From Holophagales bacterium (GTDB lineage: Bacteria > Acidobacteriota > Thermoanaerobaculia > Multivoradales > Multivoraceae): DNA of 64,000 bases. The notes below the pieces were generated by a model. It saw only the letters and a program-made list of their open reading frames with translations, did no database searches and had not been told where the DNA came from. Both the position numbers and the translations under genes were made by a program. Below are positions 18,114-28,386 of the stretch, in pieces. Positions within the stretch are counted from its first letter, which is position 1. The number at the start of each line of letters is the position of its first letter. The stretch covers positions 1 through 64,000 of the forward strand of contig VYDI01000028.1 in NCBI GenBank assembly GCA_009843505.1, given 5' to 3'.

Positions 18114-18408
18114 GGAACCCCGGCTCAAGCAACTGCTCGAAGATCTCACGCGCTCCCTGTGCGAGGCGATCGCAGAATCGCCTGACGTCCACGACCGGCT
18201 CGAGTCGATTCGGCGCGAAGGCTACACGCTGAACCTGTTCCTCGACTGCAAGCCCTTCGAGAGTGACGACGAAACCGAGACGGAAGACGAGACGGAGCGG
18301 CCTCGACCGGCGCCGCCCTTCAGGATCAACGGCCGCGACCTCGCCTTCCTCCGGTCCGTCGGGATCGACCCCACGCGGAAGGCCCGCAGCCGCAGTTCCC
18401 GGCAATAG
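18112..18408 (+). CDS. small acidic hypothetical protein
   Basis: 98 residues, not recognised. The N-terminal half is amphipathic helix (PRLKQLLEDLTRSLCEAIAE), the middle is very acidic (DDETETEDETE) and the tail basic (RKARSRSSRQ). No signal peptide or membrane segment. Codon positions look coding, and a -10-like GATAAT precedes the ATG. It is divergent from the kinase-like gene and its stop lies 2 bp from the convergent pgeF stop. Confidence 0.55.
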   Translation: MEPRLKQLLEDLTRSLCEAIAESPDVHDRLESIRREGYTLNLFLDCKPFESDDETETEDETERPRPAPPFRINGRDLAFLRSVGIDPTRKARSRSSRQ

Positions 18409-18410
18409 CG

Positions 18411-19118
18411 CTAGTCGCGCCAGATGAAGCCATAGTTTCGGCCCGCCCGGGCACCGTCTCGACGGTAGCTCCACCACTCCGGACTGCAGCGCACGCAGCA
18501 CTCCACCGTCGAGACCGGGGCCACGCCCAGGCCGGCAAGCTGCCGCAACGCCGCGACTGGCAGGTCGAGGTGCGGCTTCCGGCCGGGTCTTCGAGTGACC
18601 ACCTCCGCACCGCTCCGGGACTCCACCTGGACGGCGACATCTTCGCCGACCTCGTAGCAGCAGGGACCGATCGCCGGACCGATCCAGGCTTCGGCCGACG
18701 CCACGTCGCGGAACGAGTCACGGCTCAACTCGTGGACGGCCGAGGCCAGAACACCGCTCGCGAGGCCACGCCAGCCGGCGTGAACCGCGGCCACCGAGTC
18801 TCCGGCGGCAATCAGCACGGGCACACAGTCGGCGACGAAGACCGTGGCCGCCACTCCGGACTCCGAGACGATCAGCGCATCCCCATCGCCGGTCGGCCCA
18901 GGCCTCGTGGCTCTCAGCACATCGGTGCCGTGCCGCTGACGAAGCCAGGCCGGTGCGACCGCCGCCGCCTCGGGCACCTGGTCCGCCAGAACTCTGAGCG
19001 CGTCCTCCGGACCGGCTTCTCCCCCTTGCGGCGCCACGCCGAGAAAGGCGGCCCAGACGGGCGGGCGGCGGTAGACCGCGAGTGCGACATTGCGCCTGCT
19101 GTAGGATGCCGCGGCCAT
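18411..19118 (-). CDS. pgeF: PgeF/YfiH/LACC1-family purine nucleoside phosphorylase (laccase-domain protein)
   Basis: 235 residues of the YfiH/LACC1 family, once called polyphenol oxidases and now known to act as purine nucleoside phosphorylase/adenosine deaminase-type enzymes or as peptidoglycan-editing factor PgeF. The zinc-site residues are visible: His in QRHGTDV, Cys in VADCVPVLI and His in AVHAGWRGLASGVL. Also present are GPAIGPCCYEVG and the terminal CCVRCSPEWWSYRRDG. It diverges from gatB; a TACGCT hexamer lies 14 nt before its ATG. Confidence 0.9.
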   Translation of the reverse strand: MAAASYSRRNVALAVYRRPPVWAAFLGVAPQGGEAGPEDALRVLADQVPEAAAVAPAWLRQRHGTDVLRATRPGPTGDGDALIVSESGVAATVFVADCVPVLIAAGDSVAAVHAGWRGLASGVLASAVHELSRDSFRDVASAEAWIGPAIGPCCYEVGEDVAVQVESRSGAEVVTRRPGRKPHLDLPVAALRQLAGLGVAPVSTVECCVRCSPEWWSYRRDGARAGRNYGFIWRD

Positions 19119-19129
19119 TTGTGACGGCC

Positions 19130-20619
<1,490 letters not shown>

Positions 20620-20623
<4 letters not shown>

Positions 20624-21792
20624 CGGCGCGGCGGCTCCTTCGTGGCTCCGGTGATCTCGTCCAGTTCCCCCTGGATCTTCTCCAGCCGCTCCTTGATTAC
20701 CTCGATCGTGGCGTTGTGCTCGTCCGCTTCCTCGTTGTCGGCAGCGATCTGCTGGTTCTCGCGGACACGGGCGGCGCCTTCCGGATCGCCAGCCCTCCCG
20801 TAAGCCTCGATCGCTTCACTGAACCTCTTTTGCTTCTCGAGCGCGAAGGCGAGATAGGCCCAGATGGCCTGCGCGTCCACGCCTGTGGCCAACTCCAGGG
20901 CCCTCGTTAGCGGCGCTTCCGCGTCGTTGAAGCGCCCGAGCGATCCGTAGGTCTGTCCGAGGTAGTAGTGGGCGTGCCAGTCGCTGGCGTTCTTTGAAAT
21001 CGCCTGCTGCAACGTCGAAACGGCCGACTCGTAGTTCTTTCCGCCGAGCTGAACCTCAGCGAGCAGCAAGAGGTTCTCGTAGGACGGATCGCTACCGACG
21101 AGGCTCCTGGCCACATCCCCGGCCTTGCGATACACAGCCCTCTTCGCTTCGCCTTCGGTCCTTCGACCCTTGATCTTCAGGGCGTTGACCAGAACTTCCT
21201 TCCACTCCGTCCTGCTGCCGTCCATCGACGTCGCATGCTCAAAGGCGGCGATGGCCGCATCCAGCTGCGCGTCGTCCTGCAGCTTCCTGCCGTAGTCGAA
21301 GCGCGCTCTCGCATCGCCCGGCTTGAGATCGGCCACTCTGCCAAGGTCGACCGCGGCGCTTCCGGTGTTCCCCAGCTTCGCGTGGCTACGACCTCGCCTC
21401 TGGTACACCTGGATCTGCGCCTGCTTCGGCAAGCTGCCGATGTCCAGCCGGTTCAGCGCCGCGATGCAGTCAGCGGGCTTGTCGCTTTCGTCGAAGGCCC
21501 GCCCGAGGTAGACGCGGCTGGGGACATCGTTCGGATTCAGCTCGACGGCCTTCCGCAGCGGCACGACCGCGTCGCCCGGCCTCCCGGCGGAGATGAGGGA
21601 GCGACCCAGCATGTGGTAGCCCCGCGGTTCATCGGGCCGCTCCTCGACGAACTTCCGGAACTCGGCCACGGCTAACTCGAAGTTCCCGGCCCTGAAGGCG
21701 GCAGCCCCCGCATCGTAGTCAGCGAGAGCGCCGCTGGCGGCCAGCAGGAGGCAGGACGCGGTCAGGACAAGCGAGGATCGCCTATTGGTCAT
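20620..21792 (-). CDS. periplasmic TPR-repeat protein, paralogue 1 of the TonB-Exb locus
   Basis: About 390 residues: cleavable signal peptide (ending near SGALA), then roughly eight TPR-type repeats (FELAVAEFRKFVEERPDEPR, GYHMLGRSLISAGRPGDAVV, and so on), and a charged C-terminal coiled region ending TGATKEPPRR. It is clearly paralogous to the adjacent upstream gene (shared AISK.., DWHAHYYLGQTYGSL, TGATKEPPRR end). ATG 21792 is preceded by GGAGG. Last gene of the exbB-exbD-exbD-tonB-TPR-TPR array; likely a periplasmic partner of the energised transport complex. The stop overlaps that of gatB in a CTAG palindrome. Confidence 0.85.
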
Positions 21793-21904
21793 GGGGCCCC
21801 TCCGATGGGTTCGGACGTGGATTGTTGCGATCTGGCCAGTGATGCCAGATCCCAACACCCGACCAAGGGGCGTCTATTCCGACCTGCTCAGTCGCCAGGA
21901 GGAG

Positions 21905-23080
21905 CTAGCGGCGCGGAGGCTCGTTCGTCGCCCCGGGAACCTCTTCGAGTTGCCGGCGGAGTTCCTCTTGCTTGCGCTCGAGTTCCGCGATGTTCTCGTT
22001 GAACTCGTCGGCTTCCCGGTTTTCCTGCGCGATCTGCTTGTTCTCACGCACCCGCGCGGCGCCAGCAGCGTTCCCGGCCCGTTCGTAGGCCGAGATCGCC
22101 GGGTCGTACTTGTTCTGCTTGGAGAGCACGAAGCCGAGGTAGTCGAGGACCTGCCTCTTGTCAGCATCATCGGAAGCCAGAGGGAGGGCGTCGTTCAGCG
22201 CCGCCTCGGCGTCGCTGTAGCGCTCGAGCGAGCCATACGCCTGCCCGAGGTAGAAGTGCGCGTGCCAGTCGTTGCTCTTCTTCGAGATCGACTGCTGGAA
22301 CGTCGATGCCGCCGAGTCGTAGTTCTTGCCGCCAAGCTGCACTTCGCCCAGCAGGAGGAGGTTGTCATACGAGGGGCTGCTCCCGACCAGGCTCCTCGCC
22401 ACGTCTTCAGCCTTGCGGTAAATGCCGGCCTTCCCGGAACCCTGGGTACTCCGTCCCTTGACCTTCAGGGCGTTCACGAGAATCTTCTTCCACTCCGACT
22501 TGCTGCCGTCCATCGAGATCGCCCGCTCGTACGCAGCTATCGCGGGATCGAGCTGCGCATCGCTATGGAGCATCTGGCCATACTCGAAGCGAGCACCGGC
22601 GTCGCTGGGCTTCAGGTCGGCGACCCTGCCCAGATCAGCAGCCGCACTGCCCGTATTCCCCAACCGCGCGTAGCTGGCGCCACGCGTCTCGTACACCCCG
22701 ACCTGGATGTTCGCGGGCAACGCGCCGATGTTGAGCCTGCTGAGCGTCGAAATGCACTCCCTGGGCTTGCCGCTCTGGTAGAAGGCCTGGCCCAGGAGCA
22801 CCTGGCTGCCGATGTCGTCGGCCTTCATTTCGATTGCCTTCTGGAAGGCGGCAACCGCTTCGCCGGCCTTGCCGCCCCGGAGCAGGGAACGGCCCAGCAT
22901 CTGGTAGCCGGCCTGCTGGTCAGGGCGCTCCTCGACGAACTGCTGGAACTCGGCGATCGCCTGGGCGTAGTTGCCGGACTTGAATGCGGCCACGCCCTCG
23001 TCCCAGCCAGCAAAGGCCACGGATGCGGTCAGCAGTGCACAGACCGTAGTAAGAGCGGGTACGGATCGACGAGTAGTCAT
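21905..23080 (-). CDS. periplasmic TPR-repeat protein, paralogue 2 of the TonB-Exb locus
   Basis: 391 residues with a signal peptide (cleavage near ASVAFAG), about eight TPR-like repeats (YAQAIAEFQQFVEERPDQQA, SDWHAHFYLG-type unit) and a C-terminal coiled coil (AELERKQEELRRQLEEV) ending PGATNEPPRR. It matches the downstream gene along its whole length, including the GNTGSAA.DLGRVADLKP block and the last ten residues, so the pair arose by tandem duplication. It follows tonB by 22 nt on the same strand. Confidence 0.87.
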   Translation of the reverse strand: MTTRRSVPALTTVCALLTASVAFAGWDEGVAAFKSGNYAQAIAEFQQFVEERPDQQAGYQMLGRSLLRGGKAGEAVAAFQKAIEMKADDIGSQVLLGQAFYQSGKPRECISTLSRLNIGALPANIQVGVYETRGASYARLGNTGSAAADLGRVADLKPSDAGARFEYGQMLHSDAQLDPAIAAYERAISMDGSKSEWKKILVNALKVKGRSTQGSGKAGIYRKAEDVARSLVGSSPSYDNLLLLGEVQLGGKNYDSAASTFQQSISKKSNDWHAHFYLGQAYGSLERYSDAEAALNDALPLASDDADKRQVLDYLGFVLSKQNKYDPAISAYERAGNAAGAARVRENKQIAQENREADEFNENIAELERKQEELRRQLEEVPGATNEPPRR

Positions 23081-23102
23081 GATTGGGCCGTAGTCCTCAG
23101 CT

Positions 23103-23846
23103 CTACTGGAGCTGGAAGTTGACGGTCAGGTTGTAGTACACGGCGACCGGCTTGCCGTTCAGCGTCGCCGGCTTGAACTTCCACTGCTGCACGGCCGACA
23201 CGGCGGCTTCGGCAAGACCCATCGGCAGGGGCTTCAGGATCTTGATGTCGGTGATGTCGCCATTCTTGTCGATCGTCGCCTGGAGGATGACGACACCCTG
23301 GATCCGCGCCTTGCGCGCGATCTCGGTGTACTGGGGCTGGATCTCGTTGATCTTCTCCGGCTTCGTCACGTCGCCGGTTACGTAGATCGGCCCGGTCGGT
23401 TCCGGCGGAGGCGGCGCCTCGGGAAGGTCGAAGAGATCGAGATCGTCGACCTCGGGAATGTCGATCTCCTCCGGCTCGTCGATCCGGATCGGCTCCGGCT
23501 CGTCAGGCGTGGGATCGGGGATCGGAACCTTCTTCGACTTCGGCTTCGGAATCTGCTGCTCTTCCTTCGGCGGTGGCGGCTTGAAGCGCACCTGCTGCAC
23601 GACGAAGACCTTGGGCTTCGGCGGCGGCGCCACCGTGTCGCCGTACAGATCCGGCAGCTTCACGATCAGCAGGATGCCGTGGAGGATGACCGCCAGTCCC
23701 AACGAGTACCGGAAGGTCTTGTTGTCCTCGCGGGTCTCCTGCACGTAGGTCAGCAGGCCCTGTTCGGCGGAGGTCAGCGCGGTCGGTTCGTCCTTCGCGG
23801 GCTCCTCGGCGGGGGATGCAGCCTGTTCGAGATTCTCGTCACTCAT
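23103..23846 (-). CDS. tonB: TonB-family energy transducer
   Basis: Couples proton motive force sensed by ExbB/ExbD to outer-membrane receptors. 247 residues: cytoplasmic N terminus, one membrane helix (about 46-64), a Pro/Glu/Lys-rich periplasmic spacer (KFKPPPPKEEQQIPKPKSKK and repeated PEPIRIDEPEEIDIPE) and a C-terminal TonB domain (PQYTEIARKARIQGVVILQA, VQQWKFKPATLNGKPVAV). The N-terminal extension before the helix is longer than in E. coli TonB. Downstream of two exbD genes on the same strand. Confidence 0.94.
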   Translation of the reverse strand: MSDENLEQAASPAEEPAKDEPTALTSAEQGLLTYVQETREDNKTFRYSLGLAVILHGILLIVKLPDLYGDTVAPPPKPKVFVVQQVRFKPPPPKEEQQIPKPKSKKVPIPDPTPDEPEPIRIDEPEEIDIPEVDDLDLFDLPEAPPPPEPTGPIYVTGDVTKPEKINEIQPQYTEIARKARIQGVVILQATIDKNGDITDIKILKPLPMGLAEAAVSAVQQWKFKPATLNGKPVAVYYNLTVNFQLQ

Positions 23847-23939
23847 CCGGTTACCTCTCTTCGGTCAGGTTCTCGGTCAGGTGTTCTGTGGCGTGGTGTC
23901 TGAGTTCAACGTCCAGCCGGTTTCGGCGTATTCCGATTC

Positions 23940-24377
23940 CTAGTACCAGAAGCTCTGGATCTCGCGCTGGGTCGGCACCGAGATGTTGATCGGCTGCTCG
24001 AGGCCGTAGTCCTCCCACTGGCGCAACTCGTCGTACACCTGCACCATGTACCGGTACGGCGTCGCGATGTCGGGGCGGATGATCACCGGCTTCTTCGGGT
24101 TCCGCTCGAGCTTCGGCTTCAGGTAGGGGATGATCTCCTGCAACTGCATCGGATCCTGGTCGACGATCAGCTCGCCATTCGGCATGATCTCGACCAGCAC
24201 CGACTCCTCCTTCTCGACCACCGGCGGATCGTCGTCGTCCTCGGGAAGCGCGAAGTCCAGTCCGCGCGTCGCCGTGAACGTCGTCGTCACCATGAAGAAG
24301 ACGATCAGCAGGAAGGCGATATCCGCCATTGACGACGTCGGGATTTCATCGTCCGGACGATCACGGTCAAGTTTCAT
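23940..24377 (-). CDS. exbD: ExbD/TolR-family biopolymer transport protein (second copy)
   Basis: 145 residues with a short N terminus, one membrane helix containing the proton-relay Asp in SMADIAFLLIVFFMVTTTF, and a periplasmic ExbD/TolR domain. It has an acidic insertion just after the membrane (LPEDDDDPPVVEKEESV) absent from the neighbouring exbD copy. Presumably one of the two ExbD subunits of a mixed ExbB5D2-type motor; whether the copies form heterodimers is unknown. It lies 56 nt after the first exbD. Confidence 0.93.
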   Translation of the reverse strand: MKLDRDRPDDEIPTSSMADIAFLLIVFFMVTTTFTATRGLDFALPEDDDDPPVVEKEESVLVEIMPNGELIVDQDPMQLQEIIPYLKPKLERNPKKPVIIRPDIATPYRYMVQVYDELRQWEDYGLEQPINISVPTQREIQSFWY

Positions 24378-24433
24378 CTTGCGCCTCCATCCATCGGCTG
24401 CATCGGGTTTCTGATCCCCTCACCTCGTCAAGC

Positions 24434-24862
24434 TTACAGGTCGTCGACCGTCCGCTGATCCGACAGCAGGTACACGTCCCGGACCTTGGCCCGCTTCAAC
24501 GCGTCGATCACCTCGTCGACCCTCAACCACTCGGCGTCGCCGTGCGCCTTGACGACGAAGACCTTCGTCGGGTCCATCGCGATGACGCCCGCCGCCATCG
24601 AGAGAACCTCGTCGGCCGCGCTGACCAGGGCGCTCTGCTCCGTGCCGTCGGAGACCCGGATGCGCCCGTCCGGGTCGATGGAAACGTAGGCGGACTGCTT
24701 CGGGATCTCGTACCTGAGGGTCGTCTTCGGCAGCGTCACCTGGGTCTTGTCGACCTCGAAGGTGATCGTCAGCATGAAGAAGATGATCAGCAGGAAGGCG
24801 ATGTCCGCCATCGAGGCCGTCGGGATGTTCGGCTTGTGCTCGATGGTTGCCTTGAGCTTCAT
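24434..24862 (-). CDS. exbD: ExbD/TolR-family biopolymer transport protein (first copy)
   Basis: 142 residues. Cytoplasmic stretch with PTASMADIAFLLIIFFMLTI carries the conserved membrane Asp; the periplasmic domain includes YVSIDPDGRIRV and VFVVKAHGDAEW, ending in DVYLLSDQRTVDDL. It is distinct from the second copy in the periplasmic part but shares the membrane motif. It follows exbB by 34 nt and heads the double exbD arrangement seen in many diderm phyla outside Enterobacteria. Confidence 0.94.
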   Translation of the reverse strand: MKLKATIEHKPNIPTASMADIAFLLIIFFMLTITFEVDKTQVTLPKTTLRYEIPKQSAYVSIDPDGRIRVSDGTEQSALVSAADEVLSMAAGVIAMDPTKVFVVKAHGDAEWLRVDEVIDALKRAKVRDVYLLSDQRTVDDL

Positions 24863-24896
24863 GTCGATCTACTCGGCTGAAGACCGGTGAACGCCT

Positions 24897-25562
24897 CTAG
24901 CCGGCGTCGCCGCCGGACTCCGGCGGGACGCCGCTGCGCTCCATCTCGCCGAACGTCTCGAGCAGCATGTTCGCCGAAGTCTCGATGTCGCGGACGAACT
25001 TGTTGATCCGGCTCATGAAGTAGTTGTAGGCGAGCTGCGTCGGAATGGCGACCGCCAGACCGCCCGCGGTGGTGGTCAGCGCCTCCTTGATGCCGGTGGC
25101 GACCGCGCCGGGGTTCGACAGGCCCTGAGCCGCCAGGGCGTCGAAGCCGGCCATCATGCCGGTCACCGTGCCGAAGAACCCGAGCAGCGGGGCGACGTTG
25201 GCCGTCGTCGCCAGCACCGCGAGGCCGCGCTCGAGGCGCCCCATCTCGAACAACGCCGCGTTCTCGATCGTCTTCTCGACGTCTTCCTTGGGCTGGCCGT
25301 ACTTCATCAGACCGGCCTTGAGGATCGAGGCGACCGGACCGCGGTACTCCTCGCATACCTTGACCGCTTCACGAATCGAGCGGTTCACGACCAGCGCCTT
25401 CCGCACCTTGGGGAGGAACTCGTGAACGTTGATCCGAGCCCGCCGCAGCGCAATCAGTCGCTCGACCACCACCGCTGCCGCGATGACGGAAAAAGCGAGC
25501 AATGGCCACATGACGGGGCCGCCCTCGTTCATCAACTTCCAGAACGTGCCACCAATGTTCAC
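24897..25562 (-). CDS. exbB: ExbB/TolQ/MotA-family proton channel protein
   Basis: 221 residues with three membrane helices: one near residues 17-37 and a pair around 115-135 and 150-175, with a cytoplasmic loop between. Family blocks LAVLATTANVAPLLGFFGTV.TGMM and GIKEALTTTAGGLAVAIP are present. ExbB forms the pentameric channel that energises TonB. First gene of the operon; a TATATT promoter lies about 130 nt upstream of ATG 25562, giving a leader that contains two small stem-loops. Confidence 0.95.
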   Translation of the reverse strand: MNIGGTFWKLMNEGGPVMWPLLAFSVIAAAVVVERLIALRRARINVHEFLPKVRKALVVNRSIREAVKVCEEYRGPVASILKAGLMKYGQPKEDVEKTIENAALFEMGRLERGLAVLATTANVAPLLGFFGTVTGMMAGFDALAAQGLSNPGAVATGIKEALTTTAGGLAVAIPTQLAYNYFMSRINKFVRDIETSANMLLETFGEMERSGVPPESGGDAG

Positions 25563-25698
25563 CTAGCTACCTCCTCAGAACTGCGCCCGCCGACGGGCCT
25601 GGTTGAACCGCCCGCCAAAGGCGGACGCGATTCTGGACATGCGGTGACCCCTACACCGGAGGGGTGCCTGGCTCACCTTGGAACGGTGGAGCAATATA
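25563..25698 (-). promoter_or_regulatory. promoter and structured leader of the exbB-tonB operon
   Basis: On the minus strand TATATT (25698-25693) is a good -10; the best -35 at 16 nt spacing is a weak TTCCAA. The leader of about 125 nt contains two inverted repeats: ACCCCT/AGGGGT (25647-25652 with 25660-25665) inside a GGTGA/TCACC pair, and CCGCC/GGCGG (25612-25616 with 25620-25624). A GAGGAGGTAG-type ribosome site precedes ATG 25562. I looked for a B12-box and did not find one. Confidence 0.4.
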
Positions 25699-25728
25699 GC
25701 ACACGGGTTCGGCATTGGAACCGCCCGA

Positions 25729-26244
25729 TCAACCGCGTTCCGGCGACGCTCCGGCCGCCTCCATGACCCGCTCCAGGGGCCGCCGGTGGACGTAGCAGAG
25801 GGCGACCGCCAGGGCGTCGGACGCGTCGGCGCTGCGACGTACCGGTGATGGACCCAGAAGCACGTCGACCATTCGGGAGACCTGGGTCTTGTCGGCTCGA
25901 CCACTGCCGCAGACGGCCTGCTTGACATGGGCCGGAGAGTACTCGTGGACCTCCAGGCCCTGTCGCCCGAGGACGGACAGGATGACTCCCCTGGCCTGGG
26001 CCAGCGCGATCAGGGACCGGCTGTTGCGGCCGTGGAACAGCGTCTCCAGGGCCGCCGCCGACGGCTGCCAGCGTTCGAGCGTCTCCCCCAGGCAGTCGGC
26101 CAATCGCGCCATGCGCGCCGCCGGCGTCGGCTCCCCGGTGAGGACGATCCGGCCCGCATCCAGTTGCCGAACCCTCGATCCCTCCTGTTCCACCACGCCG
26201 AAGCCCGTGTAGCGACTCCCGGGATCAATCCCGAGGACGATCAC
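25729..26244 (-). CDS. ruvC: Holliday junction resolvase RuvC
   Basis: Endonuclease that resolves Holliday junctions after RuvAB branch migration. 171 residues with the acidic catalytic set in place: D7 (LGIDPGSRYTGFGVV), E67 (AAALETLFHGRN), D140 and D143 (RSADASDALAVALCY). GSGRADKTQV is also conserved. It follows yebC by 19 nt, the usual yebC-ruvC order, but ruvA and ruvB are not downstream. Confidence 0.96.
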   Translation of the reverse strand: MIVLGIDPGSRYTGFGVVEQEGSRVRQLDAGRIVLTGEPTPAARMARLADCLGETLERWQPSAAALETLFHGRNSRSLIALAQARGVILSVLGRQGLEVHEYSPAHVKQAVCGSGRADKTQVSRMVDVLLGPSPVRRSADASDALAVALCYVHRRPLERVMEAAGASPERG

Positions 26245-26263
26245 GGCGGCGCCCCGGAGACGG

Positions 26264-27028
26264 TCAGGAGGCCAGCCGCTCGAGCAGTTCGTCGTCGAGG
26301 TCGAAGTTGGCCCAGACGTTCTGCACGTCGTCCTGATCCTCGAGTGCGTCGATCAGGCGAATGAGCGGCGCCGCACCCCCCTCGTCGACCTGAACCAGGT
26401 TCTGGGGTTCCATCGTCAGTTGCGCGACGGTCGCGGTCAGACCACGCTCCTCGATCGCGTCCTTCGTCGCGTGGAACGCCTCGACCGAGGTATAGACGCT
26501 GTAGCTCTCGTCCTCGACCGCAAAGTCCTCGGCCTCGAGTTCGAGCGCGATCTCGACCAGCGCCTCCTCGTCCACCCCGGCGCCCTCGAGGAGAGCTCGA
26601 TCGAAGGCGAAGAAGCCACGGCGATGGAACATCCAGGCGACGCAGCCGTTCTCGCCCAGGTTTCCGCCGTGCTTGGTGAACAGGTGCCTTACCTCCGAAA
26701 CGGTCCGGTTCCGGTTGTCGGTGAGGGTTTCGACCAGCACCGCCACGCCACCGGGGCCGTAGCCCTCATACGTGACTTCCTCGTAAGACACACCTTCGAG
26801 CTCTCCGGTGCCCTTCCTGATCGCCCGGTCGATGTTGTCTCCCGGCACGTTCTGCGCCTTCGCGTCCGACAGTGCGTGACGGAGTCTCGGGTTTCCCGCG
26901 GGGTCACCCCCGCCGAGCCGGGCGGCGACCGAGACCTCCTTCAGGATCCGTGTGAAGACCTTGCTCCGACGGGCGTCCTGAGCCGCCTTCTTGTGCTTGA
27001 TCGTGCTCCACTTGCTGTGACCCGACAT
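26264..27028 (-). CDS. yebC: YebC/PmpR-family transcriptional/translational regulator
   Basis: 254 residues, full-length family member. The N terminus MSGHSKWSTIKHKKAAQDA is nearly invariant in the family, followed by KNVPGDNIDRAIRKG-type (here AQNVPGDNIDRAIRKGTG), YEGYGPGGVAVLVE.TLTDN and KHGGNLGENGCVAWMF. YebC proteins bind DNA as regulators, and some are reported to relieve ribosome stalling. The ATG is 9 nt after a TAAGAT hexamer that is back to back with the folC promoter. Confidence 0.96.
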   Translation of the reverse strand: MSGHSKWSTIKHKKAAQDARRSKVFTRILKEVSVAARLGGGDPAGNPRLRHALSDAKAQNVPGDNIDRAIRKGTGELEGVSYEEVTYEGYGPGGVAVLVETLTDNRNRTVSEVRHLFTKHGGNLGENGCVAWMFHRRGFFAFDRALLEGAGVDEEALVEIALELEAEDFAVEDESYSVYTSVEAFHATKDAIEERGLTATVAQLTMEPQNLVQVDEGGAAPLIRLIDALEDQDDVQNVWANFDLDDELLERLAS

Positions 27029-27037
27029 CGCCGGTTT

Positions 27038-27047
27038 ATCTTATGCT
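27038..27047. promoter_or_regulatory. overlapping divergent -10 elements for yebC and folC
   Basis: TAAGAT (complement of 27038-27043) lies 9 nt before yebC ATG 27028. TATGCT (27042-27047, +) lies 10 nt before an in-frame folC GTG at 27058. The two hexamers share two bases, so RNA polymerase could not occupy both at once. Confidence 0.45.
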
Positions 27048-28386
27048 GCGCCGCCACGTGACCGGCGCGACCAAACCCACGGCGAGCGAGATCCTCGACC
27101 GCCTCGAAGTCTGGGGACAGAAGCTCGGCCTCGAAGCCACGCGCAGCCTGCTCGACGTGCTCGGCAAGCCGCAGGGTCGGGTGCCGACGGCGCTGGTCGC
27201 GGGAACCAACGGCAAGGGCTCGACCAGCGCCGCACTGGCCTCGATCCTGAGCGCCGCCGGCTTCCGCTGCGGTCTCTACACCTCACCCCACCTCGAGCAC
27301 GTCGAGGAGCGGCTGCGGATCGACGGCGTGGCGATATCGGAAGCGGAACTCGGGCACTGGCTCCGGCGAGTGCTGGACGCGGCCGGCAAGGCGCCGCCGA
27401 CCTACTTCGAGAGCCTGACCGCGGCGGCCTGGCTGCACTTCGCCCATCACGACGTCGATGCCGCGGTGTTCGAGGTCGGCCTGGGCGGTCGACTCGACGC
27501 GACGAACGTCTCGGATCCCCTGCTCTCCGTGGTCACCCAGGTGGCGCGCGATCACGCGCCCCAACTGGGCTGGACCCTGACCTCCATCGCCGGCGAGAAG
27601 GCCGGCGTGATGCGCCCCGGCCGCACCTGCCTGACCTGGCCCGGCCGGCCCGACGTGGAGCGCGAACTCCGCCGTTGCGCGGCGGTCTGCGGCGCGCGTC
27701 TCGTCGACGCGGGGGATGGAGTCGTGTTCGACCGCCGACTCGAAGCCGGGCACGTCTCGTTGACCACGCCGAACGCTCAGTACGAATTCCGGGCGCCCCT
27801 GGCCGGCGGCCACCAGCTCACCAACATCGCCCTGGCGGTACGCGCGGCAGAGGAGTTCTGCGCCGTCGGCGGCCGGGAACTCGACCCGGAGGCCGTCAGT
27901 CAGGGCCTCGAGGCGGTCCACTGGCCGGGTCGCCTTGAGTGGGTCGAGGTGGAAGCCCACGGCGTGCACCGCCGGGTCCTGTTCGACGCCGCCCACAATC
28001 CGGCCGGAGCGACCGCGCTCCACTCCTACCTCGAAGACACGGAGCTGCGGTTTGATCTCCTCTACGGGTCTCTCGCGGAGAAGCACCCTGAACAGTGCCT
28101 CCCCGGGTTGGCCGAAAAGGCAGACCGGATCACGCTGACGGCCTTCGTCCATCCCCGGGCAGCCGCGCCCGAGACGTTGACTCCCCTCCTTCCCGCCGGT
28201 CGAGCCGTCGTGTACGACGACGCCGCGGAGGCACTCGAACGCTGCCTCACGACACCCTCGAGTCCAGCCCATGCTCTGGTCGTGACCGGTTCGCTGTACC
28301 TCGTCGGGGAGGTCCGATCGGCGCTGAGCGACCGCTATGGCGTTCCCGTCGCGGCGAGAGAACTCGTCACGGGTTTCCGGCGGTAG
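27043..28386 (+). CDS. folC: bifunctional folylpolyglutamate/dihydrofolate synthase
   Basis: Mur-ligase-fold enzyme adding glutamate to dihydropteroate/folates. The P-loop VAGTNGKGSTSAALASIL is followed by YTSPHLEHVEERLRIDG, FEVGLGGRLDATN, ARDHAPQLGWTLTSIAGEKA and the C-terminal LFDAAHNPAGATAL; length 447 is normal. The ATG at 27043 overlaps the likely -10 hexamer, so the GTG at 27058, which keeps all conserved sequence, may be the real start if the mRNA is leaderless. Its last 20 bp overlap the convergent rpiB gene. Confidence 0.95.
   Translation: MLRRHVTGATKPTASEILDRLEVWGQKLGLEATRSLLDVLGKPQGRVPTALVAGTNGKGSTSAALASILSAAGFRCGLYTSPHLEHVEERLRIDGVAISEAELGHWLRRVLDAAGKAPPTYFESLTAAAWLHFAHHDVDAAVFEVGLGGRLDATNVSDPLLSVVTQVARDHAPQLGWTLTSIAGEKAGVMRPGRTCLTWPGRPDVERELRRCAAVCGARLVDAGDGVVFDRRLEAGHVSLTTPNAQYEFRAPLAGGHQLTNIALAVRAAEEFCAVGGRELDPEAVSQGLEAVHWPGRLEWVEVEAHGVHRRVLFDAAHNPAGATALHSYLEDTELRFDLLYGSLAEKHPEQCLPGLAEKADRITLTAFVHPRAAAPETLTPLLPAGRAVVYDDAAEALERCLTTPSSPAHALVVTGSLYLVGEVRSALSDRYGVPVAARELVTGFRR

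Noticed and set aside
25563..25728. Cobalamin riboswitch upstream of the exb/tonB operon
   Set aside because: The leader has small stem-loops but no B12-box or other recognisable riboswitch core.
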